Assembly (NCBI GenBank): GCA_015522055.1 | Contig: WAMZ01000037.1 | Span: 1-12,548 of the forward strand | DNA from: Candidatus Geothermarchaeota archaeon | GTDB taxonomy: Archaea > Thermoproteota > Nitrososphaeria > Geothermarchaeales > JDFR-13 | DNA length: 12,548 nt | Direction: 5' to 3' | In this document: positions 1-5,855 of the stretch, piece after piece | How positions within the stretch are numbered: the stretch's first letter is position 1 | How the letters are laid out: every line of letters starts with the position of its first letter | Program-made: the position numbers and the translations under genes | The notes under the pieces: model-generated | Database searches by the model: none | Seen by the model: only the letters and a program-made list of their open reading frames with translations | What the model was told of the DNA's origin: nothing

Positions 1-23
1 GTAATAAATAATGGGTTGAGAGG

Positions 24-194
24 CTACATCCTAATAGCGGATTTAACCTTCTCGATCAATTCAGGAGTAAACTCCTTAATCCCATGTGCCTCAGAAGCAT
101 GTCTCTGGATCTCGTTAAGCAACTCATCGAGGTCCTTAGACTCCTTGCTCCAGCCACATGACATACCAATATCTTTGCAGTTGAACCTCGGCAT
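24..194 (-). CDS. DUF1059 family small protein
   Basis: A 56-residue soluble protein of the DUF1059 type. It shows the short N-terminal Cys motif CKDIGMSCGW (C6 and C13), then a helical part with the paired histidines of the family (RHASEAHG, H32 and H37). The biochemical role of DUF1059 is not established; the Cys/His pattern suggests metal or redox chemistry, which is inference. I chose the ATG at 194 because family members start just before this Cys motif. The frame stays open upstream to 266, but that part encodes a Tyr/Leu-rich stretch that looks like translated promoter DNA. A TATA-like element (minus strand, about 234-226) would put the transcript start some 10 bases before the ATG. 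It is separated by 110 bases from the zinc-protein gene upstream on the same strand, so it probably has its own promoter. Confidence 0.8.
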   Translation of the reverse strand: MPRFNCKDIGMSCGWSKESKDLDELLNEIQRHASEAHGIKEFTPELIEKVKSAIRM

Positions 195-304
195 ATAAAT
201 CACGTATAGATATAACGCTGTTATCCTATATAACATGAGATATAGGTATTGAGAAGCTATGTGCAATAAATGATGTAGATGGACTATATTTTGGGTAGGA
301 TGCT

Positions 305-514
305 TTACACTAATCCTTTTCTAAGCCTCCCGACCCTGATCTGCTCCTGACTCCTAAGCCATTTAGATTCCCATACCCTCATACATTTCCTGCTACAGAA
401 TACTACTGGTTTATTCATGCAGCATGTCTTGAATTGGAGGGCTTCCTCCCTAACTATCCTACCACATACGGCGCATCTAGCCACCCTCGCCTTCCCCTTC
501 ACCTCGAAGGGCAT
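305..514 (-). CDS. Small TRASH-like zinc-binding protein
   Basis: A 69-residue basic protein with six cysteines: C14 and C17 (CAVC), the CC pair C31-C32, and C40-x3-C44 (FCSRKC). The spacing C17-x22-C40-x3-C44 fits the TRASH/treble-clef pattern seen in archaeal metal-binding domains and some L24e-like zinc ribbons. The C-terminus is Arg/Lys-rich, so RNA or DNA binding is possible. No specific function is recognised. The ATG at 514 is supported by a GGTGAGG Shine-Dalgarno sequence about 6 bases upstream. This start lies inside the end of the preceding zinc-protein gene (38-base overlap, different frame), which suggests translational coupling. It is the last gene of a likely thi4-zinc protein-zinc protein transcript; a role in metal or sulfur handling for Thi4 is only a guess from context. 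Confidence 0.75.
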   Translation of the reverse strand: MPFEVKGKARVARCAVCGRIVREEALQFKTCCMNKPVVFCSRKCMRVWESKWLRSQEQIRVGRLRKGLV

Positions 515-653
515 CCTTCCTCACCCTAACCAGATGCCTAAAACATTCTATACATAAACCATGGGTTGTATAGCAGTCTCGGCATACAGCCCTCCCACAC
601 CTCCTACACCTAATATTCGGGAGCTTCCGCCCACATACCCCACACCTAATCAT
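477..653 (-). CDS. 58-aa treble-clef zinc finger protein
   Basis: A 58-residue protein. It carries four CxxC knuckles: C4/C7 (CGVC), C16/C19 (CRRC), C24/C27 (CRDC) and C34/C37 (CIEC), plus H31 and H40. The dense C-x2-C spacing, with CRRCGRAVCRDC in the middle, resembles cross-brace FYVE/B-box-like folds binding two zinc ions. The end is an Arg-rich stretch and a Glu/Gly tail (RGEGEGEGG). The start ATG at 653 overlaps the last codons and stop of thi4 by 8 bases. The 3' end overlaps the next zinc-protein gene by 38 bases. Such a regular Cys pattern with no internal stop is unlikely to be chance, although the exact family is not recognised. Co-expression with thi4 is strongly implied by the overlap; function is unknown, and protein-protein or nucleic-acid binding are the usual roles of such fingers. 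Confidence 0.75.
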   Translation of the reverse strand: MIRCGVCGRKLPNIRCRRCGRAVCRDCYTTHGLCIECFRHLVRVRKDALRGEGEGEGG

Positions 654-1422
654 TCATCCCCAGCTCCTCGGATATCACATCCGCCACCCTCTTCCCAGAT
701 AGAAGCATACCACCGAAGACAGGCCCCATCCTAGGCAGTCCATATAGGGCTGCAACCGCCATCCCAGCGACGTATAGGCCATCAACAACTTTGCCGGTAC
801 GCTCCACAACCAGCTCCTCAGCACTCTCCGCATAAGCCGACTTCTCACCCTCAGGCATGAACCCAAGCTCCGGTATCTTCCTTGCAGCGACGGTCAAGAC
901 CTCCGCGTCATGCCCAGTTGCATCGACAACAGCCCTACTATATATGAATAATGGGTCTACATGGAGGCCAGACATGATGACCGGCGTCCACTGGATCGCT
1001 ACACCCGTTATCCTATGGGGATTATCCCTATAGACTACATCATCGACCGTTATTCCATGGATAATCCTAGCACCACTGTCTATAGCCCCTGCAGCGAGCT
1101 TCGCCATCAACTCCGCCGAGTCGACGACCAGTAGGTCGCCCCCAGCCTCCACATACCGGATACCGAAGTCCTCGAGGATAGGCTTAACCCTCTCCTCAAC
1201 GACAAGCCTATGGAATAGCATCCCCCCACCCCCTATACCGCCTCCAAAGCTCAGTCTACGCTCCAACACCAGGGTCTTGAACCCCCTATCAGATAAATAC
1301 TTGGATGCAGTCAAGCCAGCCGGCCCAGCACCCACAACAACCACATCGACATTTGTATACTCAAGCCAGTCCCTAGACGCATACTCGATAATTTTTCTCG
1401 TAATCTTCTCCTCAAGCTCCAT
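646..1422 (-). CDS. thi4: Thiamine thiazole synthase Thi4, archaeal sulfide-dependent type
   Basis: A 258-residue Thi4/THI1 family enzyme that forms ADP-thiazole, the thiazole precursor of thiamine, from NAD, glycine and a sulfur source in the cytoplasm. The dinucleotide-binding motif GAGPAG is at 31-36 with the acidic ER at 54-55. The family's GGGIGGGGM loop is at 60-68, VDATGHDAE at 166-174, and the C-terminal GLYVAGM...RMGPVFGGMLLSG block at 215-243. Yeast and plant Thi4 donate sulfur from an active-site cysteine in a single turnover. Here that position (about 180) is alanine, and the whole protein has no cysteine, so it must use an external sulfide donor like the characterised methanogen enzymes. 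The ATG at 1422 follows a GGTG-rich leader; a TATA-like tract lies near 1465-1457. Two zinc-protein genes overlap downstream. Iron dependence and catalytic turnover are inferred from the methanogen homologues. Confidence 0.95.
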   Translation of the reverse strand: MELEEKITRKIIEYASRDWLEYTNVDVVVVGAGPAGLTASKYLSDRGFKTLVLERRLSFGGGIGGGGMLFHRLVVEERVKPILEDFGIRYVEAGGDLLVVDSAELMAKLAAGAIDSGARIIHGITVDDVVYRDNPHRITGVAIQWTPVIMSGLHVDPLFIYSRAVVDATGHDAEVLTVAARKIPELGFMPEGEKSAYAESAEELVVERTGKVVDGLYVAGMAVAALYGLPRMGPVFGGMLLSGKRVADVISEELGMND

Positions 1423-1454
1423 ACCGACACACCACTATTTTAGAGCCGCCTCCA

Positions 1455-1471
1455 AGAATAAAAATATTTTT
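1455..1471 (-). promoter_or_regulatory. Putative thi4 promoter with 12-bp palindrome
   Basis: The A/T-rich stretch around 1457-1465 reads as a TATA-like TTTTTATT on the minus strand. It would place the thi4 transcript start near 1435, giving a leader of about 12 bases with a GGTG motif. It overlaps a perfect 12-base palindrome, AAAAATATTTTT at 1460-1471, which could be a regulator site or simply an A/T-rich coincidence. No TPP riboswitch-like sequence is visible. Confidence 0.35.
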
Positions 1472-1513
1472 CACCAGGTTAAATATTGTATATAATATGT
1501 ATTAAAAGCCTGA

Positions 1514-2062
1514 CTATCGACCCTTACCAAGACCCTTCAGGAGCTTCTTTAGACAGCCTATTCTAGGGATGAGGGTGGGGGTCTCCTCCATATACCTCTC
1601 GAACCTCTCCCCGAAGCTCCTCCTTAGATAGGGGACCTCGTGGAATGTATATAGGGATATGGCGATGCAGAGTATTAGGAGCGAGATTATAATCATATAT
1701 AACTTGTTTAGGATTAGGCCGAAGCCCATATATTCCATAGTGGTGCCTAGATACATCGGGTTCCGTGTACAGCTATATATCCCCTGGGTCAATAGATTCC
1801 TCGGCGGCTTATAGAAGGGTATGGGTGTACCATCCCCATACCTATACATTATCACCTCTGCATAGAGCATAATCAATATACCTATAACCACCATCGGTAT
1901 GCCGAGTGCCAGCCCCAATAACCCCAGATCTAAGCTAATTTCCCAAGTCATCAAGGCCACGAAATCCGAGAACAGATATATCAGTATAGGGGCTACACCA
2001 GTGAAGAATATAAAGTGTATCACATATATTACAGGCTTCGAAGGCCCCGGGTCGCTACCCAT
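1514..2062 (-). CDS. Isoprenylcysteine carboxyl methyltransferase-like membrane methyltransferase
   Basis: A 182-residue integral membrane protein of the ICMT/phospholipid-methyltransferase superfamily, which uses S-adenosylmethionine to methylate lipid-like or thiol/carboxyl substrates at the membrane. Hydrophobic helices lie at about 11-33, 47-71, 107-117 and 121-139. The family signature is clear: GDGTP at 76-80, GIYSCTRNPMYLG at 94-106 (the R-N/H-P-x-Y SAM-binding motif), and a C-terminal E142...FGERFERY (150-157) before the TPTLIPR end. The substrate cannot be told from sequence; archaeal members are usually annotated only to superfamily level. The ATG at 2062 sits about 40 bases from a TTTATATA box (2105-2098, minus strand), which would give a leader of about 13 bases. 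It is transcribed away from the HExxH gene and is 91 bases upstream of thi4 on the same strand, with no obvious functional link. Confidence 0.8.
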   Translation of the reverse strand: MGSDPGPSKPVIYVIHFIFFTGVAPILIYLFSDFVALMTWEISLDLGLLGLALGIPMVVIGILIMLYAEVIMYRYGDGTPIPFYKPPRNLLTQGIYSCTRNPMYLGTTMEYMGFGLILNKLYMIIISLLILCIAISLYTFHEVPYLRRSFGERFERYMEETPTLIPRIGCLKKLLKGLGKGR

Positions 2063-2095
2063 ATCGAATCAGTATTTAGATAATATGGATGAAAA

Positions 2096-2107
2096 CATAT
2101 ATAAAAG
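2096..2107. promoter_or_regulatory. Shared TATA region between divergent genes
   Basis: The sequence TATATAAA at 2098-2105 reads TTTATATA on the minus strand, the archaeal TATA consensus. On the minus strand it would start transcripts near 2075 for the methyltransferase (ATG 2062). On the plus strand, preceded by an A-rich BRE-like GAAAAC, it would start transcripts near 2127, just before the TTG start at 2131. Only one good TATA box is visible between the two divergent genes. Confidence 0.45.
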
Positions 2108-2130
2108 GGAATGGGGGATGGTGAGGATTC

Positions 2131-2910
2131 TTGCCCAGTAATATAAGATTAATCCATGTCTCAAAGGGTATTCCGGAGAAATTTGTTAATATGGTCTTGG
2201 GGACATTGGCAACAGCCCTAGATAGAATCAAGGACAAGGATGAGCACTACATAGAACTATATATCTATAGAGATGAATATGAGTACATAAGTATCAGTGG
2301 ATTGGAACACCCAAATATCTACTTCGTCATGCATGAGGCATACCTCGGCTGGCCCCGGATACATATAATACACAGTCTATGCCGGGGTATACAGCGTGAA
2401 GTATTGGAGGCAGGGCTTATACATGAGACTATACACGCGGCTATACACGGCTCACCAAAATATTACATTATGACACCTCCTGAAGCCTTCAGAGACAGCT
2501 GCCTCTCAAAACACGACCCCATAATATGTAGCTCGATATATAACCTACTGGCTTCAGGCGTCAAGGACTACGAAGTATCGAGAGCAGCCGTAGAATACGG
2601 CCTAGAGACACGTGTAAAGCCACTCATATACAAATATTTGATGGAGGCTTATAGGGATGTGGTAGATGAGGATAACCTATCTAATGAGCCCATAAAGCTA
2701 TGCAACGTCATAAAACAATTCTTGGCTGCATATCCACTGGCATTGGATAAGAATATTAGCGGCATGATTAGAAAGTTGATAGATGCTTTGAGGGAGAGGC
2801 ATGCCATTAATCTAAAGGAGATTATAGATATGGTAGAGAGGTTTGGCGACGACACCTATAAAAATATTTCATATGTATTGGATTGGTTCACAGATAGATT
2901 CTTGATATAG
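2131..2910 (+). CDS. Uncharacterised HExxH (zincin-like) protein
   Basis: A 259-residue soluble protein not recognised beyond a metallopeptidase-like core. The motif HETIHAAIH at 98-106 gives H98, E99, H102 and an extra H106, set in a hydrophobic helix (VLEAGLIHETIHAAIHG). A helix further on, GVKDYEVSRAAVEYG (143-157), is placed where gluzincins and related families supply a third ligand (D146, E148 or E155 are candidates). No signal peptide or transmembrane helix is seen, so it probably acts in the cytoplasm. The C-terminal 100 residues are predicted helical. Peptidase activity is inference from the motif; a non-proteolytic zincin fold is possible. The start is TTG at 2131: no in-frame ATG precedes it, and a GGTGAGG lies about 6 bases upstream. 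It is divergent from the methyltransferase gene and single. Confidence 0.7.
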   Translation: MPSNIRLIHVSKGIPEKFVNMVLGTLATALDRIKDKDEHYIELYIYRDEYEYISISGLEHPNIYFVMHEAYLGWPRIHIIHSLCRGIQREVLEAGLIHETIHAAIHGSPKYYIMTPPEAFRDSCLSKHDPIICSSIYNLLASGVKDYEVSRAAVEYGLETRVKPLIYKYLMEAYRDVVDEDNLSNEPIKLCNVIKQFLAAYPLALDKNISGMIRKLIDALRERHAINLKEIIDMVERFGDDTYKNISYVLDWFTDRFLI

Positions 2911-2917
2911 ATTTTTA
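2911..2917 (+). terminator. T-run after the HExxH gene
   Basis: ATTTTTA directly after the TAG stop contains a run of five T on the plus strand, the kind of short oligo-T signal that ends archaeal transcripts. There is no stem before it. The 8-bp inverted repeat 20 bases further on could also contribute, but see the guide RNA candidate there. Confidence 0.3.
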
Positions 2918-2922
2918 GCCGC

Positions 2923-2989
2923 TATTGTCAGCATATATCTTCTCCTCATCCCTACATAGGTTGGTCAAGAGAAGATTCATCATCCAATA
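2923..2989 (-). ncRNA. Candidate box C/D guide sRNA
   Basis: On the minus strand there is an exact C box ATGATGA (2983-2977) and an exact D box CTGA (2931-2928), 56 bases from end to end, the usual size for archaeal C/D RNAs. Flanking bases TATTG (2989-2985) and CAATA (2927-2923) pair perfectly, with one unpaired G (2984) before the C box and none after the D box. This is the geometry of a kink-turn. A TTTATAA box (3017-3011) lies about 26 bases before the predicted 5' end. The internal D'/C' boxes are weak (TTGA at 2968-2965; GGATGA at 2951-2946). The guide before the D box includes GAGAAGATATATG. Against it: the two spacer regions contain a perfect 8-bp inverted repeat (ATCTTCTC/GAGAAGAT), which would self-pair. 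A hairpin between two convergent genes is the alternative. Targets are unknown. Confidence 0.5.
2937..2976. repeat. 8-bp perfect inverted repeat between convergent genes
   Basis: ATCTTCTC at 2937-2944 and GAGAAGAT at 2969-2976 are perfect inverted repeats with a 24-base loop that itself contains CCTACATAGG. It lies between the ends of the HExxH gene and the thioesterase gene, inside the candidate C/D RNA. It could be a terminator-like hairpin on either strand. Confidence 0.5.
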
Positions 2990-3010
2990 CCATAAATCTA
3001 GACATCCGGA

Positions 3011-3017
3011 TTATAAA
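3011..3017 (-). promoter_or_regulatory. TATA box for the candidate C/D RNA
   Basis: TTTATAA on the minus strand, centred near 3014, predicts a transcript start near 2988, the first paired base of the candidate C/D RNA stem. No gene start lies downstream in this orientation, so the box has no other obvious client. Confidence 0.4.
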
Positions 3018-3076
3018 TGATTAACTAGATTAATTCATATACTGGAATCTTTTAGTTGGTTATGAGTAGGGGGGTT

Positions 3077-3505
3077 CTATCCACGGCTACTACCACCGAT
3101 GATTTTCTCCAACCTACTCCTGAGTTCATTGGGGACCTCTACAGGCCTATTGCTACCCCTATCCACCGTAACCAATGTTATTTTACACGTGGCGGAATGC
3201 TTCTTCCTCGTTAGGTTATGGATCTCATATATGAATTTTATGGAGGTCCTCCCAATATCTATGTTGATTAGGTCGACTCTATACTCATCATGGAAGTATA
3301 GTGGATACTTATATTCACACTCTACATGTACCCTAGGTATCCATATATTATATTTATCCTCGATCTCCCATAGATTGATACTATCGGAGTATAGAAGCTC
3401 CTTCTCAAGATTCTCACAGTATACCATGAACTGGGTGAAGTGGGCCACACCACCCGTATCGGTCTCGAACCACCTAACCCTCCCATTTATACTAAAGATA
3501 GCCAT
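3077..3505 (-). CDS. YbgC/4-hydroxybenzoyl-CoA thioesterase-like hot-dog protein
   Basis: A 142-residue single hot-dog domain protein, the normal length for acyl-CoA thioesterases of the YbgC/FadM type. The N-terminal block VRWFETDTGGVAHFTQFM (10-27) matches the family's catalytic segment, with D16 as the likely catalytic aspartate. It is followed by the long hot-dog helix (VYCENLEKELL) and beta strands such as VHVECEYKYPLYFHDEYRV (59-77). It would hydrolyse acyl- or aroyl-CoA thioesters in the cytoplasm as a homo-oligomer; the acyl group cannot be deduced. I chose the ATG at 3505: GGTGA lies 5 bases upstream, and a TTTATAG box (3537-3531) would start the transcript almost at this codon. Earlier in-frame TTG and GTG codons (3520-3512) are less likely. 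It lies just downstream of the DJ-1 gene on the same strand. Confidence 0.85.
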   Translation of the reverse strand: MAIFSINGRVRWFETDTGGVAHFTQFMVYCENLEKELLYSDSINLWEIEDKYNIWIPRVHVECEYKYPLYFHDEYRVDLINIDIGRTSIKFIYEIHNLTRKKHSATCKITLVTVDRGSNRPVEVPNELRSRLEKIIGGSSRG

Positions 3506-3553
3506 TATATTCACCAACAAATGGATATAACTATAAATAAGGTGGGGGTTTGG

Positions 3554-4108
3554 CTATACCCCCAGTAGCTTGAGGAACTCCCTCATAAATGCGGGTAGAT
3601 CGGGCCAGGCCCTACTCGTCACCAAGTTCCCGTCTACAACTACCTCCTCATCGAGGTATGTTGCACCGGCAGCCTCTATATCGGGCTTAGTCGCAATATA
3701 ACCAGTCATCCTCCTACCCTTGACGAGTCCAAGGAAGGTGAGTAGCTGGACACCGTGGCATATAGCGGCGACCGGCTTCCCCGTCTCGAAGAAATGCTTT
3801 ACTATACGCTGTACATCCTTGTCAAGCCTAATATACTCTGGGGCCCGGCCACCAGATATAATGAGGCCATCATAATCCCCCGGATCCACCTCACTAAACT
3901 TCTTGGTTACCCATGGGAATCTATAGCCAGGCTTCTCCGAATAAGTTGTCCATCCAGGCTCGAAGTCGTGGACAACCGTGTAGAGAGGCTCCTTCTTAGG
4001 GCCGGCCACATCGACCTCGAGCCCAGCCTCCTTCACCCGATAGTATGGATAGAATATCTCCTGGGCCTCAACAGCGTCACCAGCAAGGATAAGGACCTTC
4101 TTCGCCAT
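3554..4108 (-). CDS. DJ-1/PfpI family protein
   Basis: A 184-residue cytoplasmic protein of the DJ-1/PfpI superfamily, known in archaea as PfpI-like protease, glyoxalase or deglycase. The nucleophile elbow AAICHGVQLL places Cys117 followed by His118. GGRAPEYIR contains Glu91, the third residue of the PfpI-type active site. The N-terminal KVLILAGD strand and the final TSRAWPDLPAFMREFL segment match the family. Compared with the roughly 166-residue PfpI, it has an insertion with an aromatic stretch (VVHDFEPGWTTYSEKPGYRF, about 45-64), common in a subgroup of archaeal members. The start is ATG 4108 with GGTG six bases upstream; a TTG at 4120 is an in-frame alternative. A TATA-like ATATTTAA (4152-4145) predicts a start near 4122. 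Activity (protease or glyoxalase) is unresolved. Confidence 0.9.
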   Translation of the reverse strand: MAKKVLILAGDAVEAQEIFYPYYRVKEAGLEVDVAGPKKEPLYTVVHDFEPGWTTYSEKPGYRFPWVTKKFSEVDPGDYDGLIISGGRAPEYIRLDKDVQRIVKHFFETGKPVAAICHGVQLLTFLGLVKGRRMTGYIATKPDIEAAGATYLDEEVVVDGNLVTSRAWPDLPAFMREFLKLLGV

Positions 4109-4184
4109 AGTAGACACCAAATATATAGATTCACGGTCACCGGATTAAATATTTGGCAAATCATATCATTAATTATCCACCCAT

Positions 4185-4622
4185 CTATAGGGGCATATCC
4201 ATCACGAGGGCGTCGCTCCCATCCGGATAATATCTCCTTATCCTATCCACAACCCTGAATCCATGCCTCAAATAAAAGTTTATAGCAACCTCATTCCTAT
4301 CAGAAACCTCAAGATAAACGCGTAAGGCACCTCTCCTAATAGCATATTCTATAAACGATTTGAGGAGCATACTCCCAATACCCCTACGCCTATACCCCTC
4401 CCTAACAGCAATAGACAATATATGTGCTACACGCCTCTCCAGCCTCCCAATTATATAGCCAACAATCCAGTCTCCAACGGTTGCAACCATGAAGTAGTCG
4501 GCGTTGAGATAAAGCTCAGCTAAGTAATTTATTGGATAGGAGGATTCCCCAAATATCTCCCTCTCCATATCAGCAATCGTCTCCAAATCAGAGACTGATA
4601 CCCTTCTAATAGCTACCTCCAT
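4185..4622 (-). CDS. RimI-like GNAT N-acetyltransferase
   Basis: A 145-residue GNAT-fold acetyltransferase, close in layout to archaeal RimI/Ard1 N-terminal protein acetyltransferases. The N-terminal VAIRRVSVSDLETIADMER is the usual beta1-alpha1. The acetyl-CoA-binding motif A is at 70-86, with the pyrophosphate loop R-R-R-G-I-G (78-83). VYLEVSDRNEVAINFYLRHGF (102-122) is the RimI-type strand and helix with N110 and Y117. YYPDGSDALVMDM at 131-143 matches the family end. It would acetylate N-terminal residues of proteins in the cytoplasm; substrate preference is not predictable. The ATG at 4622 is preferred: a TATA-like ATATATTA (minus strand, about 4648-4641) lies about 26 bases before it, giving a leaderless mRNA. 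The frame is open upstream to a GTG at 4679, but that stretch contains this promoter. Confidence 0.88.
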   Translation of the reverse strand: MEVAIRRVSVSDLETIADMEREIFGESSYPINYLAELYLNADYFMVATVGDWIVGYIIGRLERRVAHILSIAVREGYRRRGIGSMLLKSFIEYAIRRGALRVYLEVSDRNEVAINFYLRHGFRVVDRIRRYYPDGSDALVMDMPL

Positions 4623-4706
4623 ATCTCGATGCTCCCAAATAATATATCTAGATGCTATATGATATGGATATATGGACACATTATTATATCTACCATAGAT
4701 ATACTC

Positions 4707-4714
4707 TTTATATA
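4707..4714 (+). promoter_or_regulatory. TATA box for the membrane protein gene
   Basis: TTTATATA, a consensus archaeal TATA box, centred 35 bases before the ATG at 4746. It predicts a transcript start near 4737 and a leader of about 9 bases. Confidence 0.5.
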
Positions 4715-4745
4715 CTGGTAATATAACTCCTATGGTGTGTAATCC

Positions 4746-5855
4746 ATGTTGGACAGGCTAGAGGCTGGCCTACTCATACTCGGCATACTCTTCATATCCA
4801 CCAGCATCAATGCACCAAACCTACTAGTGGGGTATGGCCTAGTAGTAGCCTACATGATGTTAATATTGGCATACCTCCCAAGCTATAGGGGTGCAGGGAT
4901 ATTCTTCTTGGCGCACCTAATTGCGGCAGGTATACTGATATATACGGAGTCGATGTTCACCAGCGTCACAATACTATCACTCATCGTTAGGAGCCTAGTA
5001 CTCCTAATACTAATACATATTATAGCCAGAGGGTACTTTGAGGGGGTCGGCACCAGACTCCTCCTACTCCTCGTCCTAGAGGTGATCATAGCATATAGTA
5101 TAGCGCTATTATATTACGCCCATGACGCAATAGAGGTTGGCCTAGACATATATTCAGCCGCATACATCCCCTTCGTCTACCTATCCCACAGATTCTATAG
5201 GGATGGGGACAAATCTTCAGCCGCGACACTCATATTCGCCATGGTACTCTACTATGTATCGGCGGCATATTTCATGGCTGAACTAACCTTCCTAGTCTCG
5301 ATAGTCGCCCTCCTAATCTACTGGACAAAGATAGGCTTAAACAGGAGGTATACACCAGTCTTCCTACTTATACTGGCGGTTATCGCGGGTGCCCTATCCC
5401 AACCATACATATATTATAATATAATGATTATAGGTTATCCATTCAACCCTGCATCATGGATGGGGACCCAGTGGCAACAGACCCATGAAGGCCCATACTG
5501 CCTACAGGGCAATGTATTCCAGTATACCTATGACCCCAGTAGGCTGAGGATACTCGATACATGTGTGATCGTAGAGGGAGTCGTTGCTACATATCCAGTG
5601 AAGAATATGGATGGAGACATTACCTTCGACTTGGAGCTAGACCCAGAGTATAGCCATATGCTTTCCATAGGTTCACATATACTTAGGAGGAGCAGGATAC
5701 ATGTCGAGATAGTCCCACATGACCAGCCCAATACATATATACCGGAGATTGGGGAGAGGGTTAGGGTAGTCGGTGTATGGGTTGTAGATACAGACCACGG
5801 CTCATGGAGCGAGATACATCCAGCTTGGCATATCGAGCCCCTACCCCAGTCCTAA
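4746..5855 (+). CDS. Polytopic membrane protein with C-terminal OB-like domain
   Basis: A 369-residue protein in two parts. Residues 1-220 hold about eight or nine hydrophobic helices (roughly 6-22, 26-44, 48-66, 73-94, 104-124, 136-148, 158-176, 178-194, 204-222). Residues 223-369 form a soluble beta-rich domain with two cysteines, C252 and C273, that could form a disulfide if it faces outside. This domain has VIVEGVV (274-280), DGDITFDLELDP (289-300), IHVEIVP (318-324), GERVRVVGVWVVD (336-348) and W354-SEIHPAWHIE. The pattern of a GD-core strand, an ExVP strand, a GxxVxVxGxWVxD strand and a final W-x-EIHP motif looks OB-fold-like and recurs in otherwise uncharacterised archaeal and bacterial proteins. 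I do not recognise a specific function. The ATG is set by the upstream TATA box; the stop overlaps the nadE stop by 4 bases (convergent). Confidence 0.75.
   Translation: MLDRLEAGLLILGILFISTSINAPNLLVGYGLVVAYMMLILAYLPSYRGAGIFFLAHLIAAGILIYTESMFTSVTILSLIVRSLVLLILIHIIARGYFEGVGTRLLLLLVLEVIIAYSIALLYYAHDAIEVGLDIYSAAYIPFVYLSHRFYRDGDKSSAATLIFAMVLYYVSAAYFMAELTFLVSIVALLIYWTKIGLNRRYTPVFLLILAVIAGALSQPYIYYNIMIIGYPFNPASWMGTQWQQTHEGPYCLQGNVFQYTYDPSRLRILDTCVIVEGVVATYPVKNMDGDITFDLELDPEYSHMLSIGSHILRRSRIHVEIVPHDQPNTYIPEIGERVRVVGVWVVDTDHGSWSEIHPAWHIEPLPQS

Noticed and set aside
24..266. A longer version of the DUF1059 gene starting at 266
   Set aside because: The extra 24 residues are Tyr/Leu/Ile-rich, look like translated A/T-rich promoter DNA, and precede the normal family N-terminus; a TATA box lies inside them.
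195..304. C/D-like RNA near the ATGATGT sequence around 267-273
   Set aside because: The C box is inexact, there is no D box at suitable distance and no closing stem.
1423..1513. TPP riboswitch upstream of thi4
   Set aside because: The gap is too short and A/T-rich, and the conserved TPP aptamer elements are not seen.
3755..4258. Long plus-strand frame opposite the DJ-1 gene and acetyltransferase end
   Set aside because: It is antisense to clear family genes and has no recognisable motifs; the same applies to frames at 3099-3530, 10494-10982 and 9775-10059.
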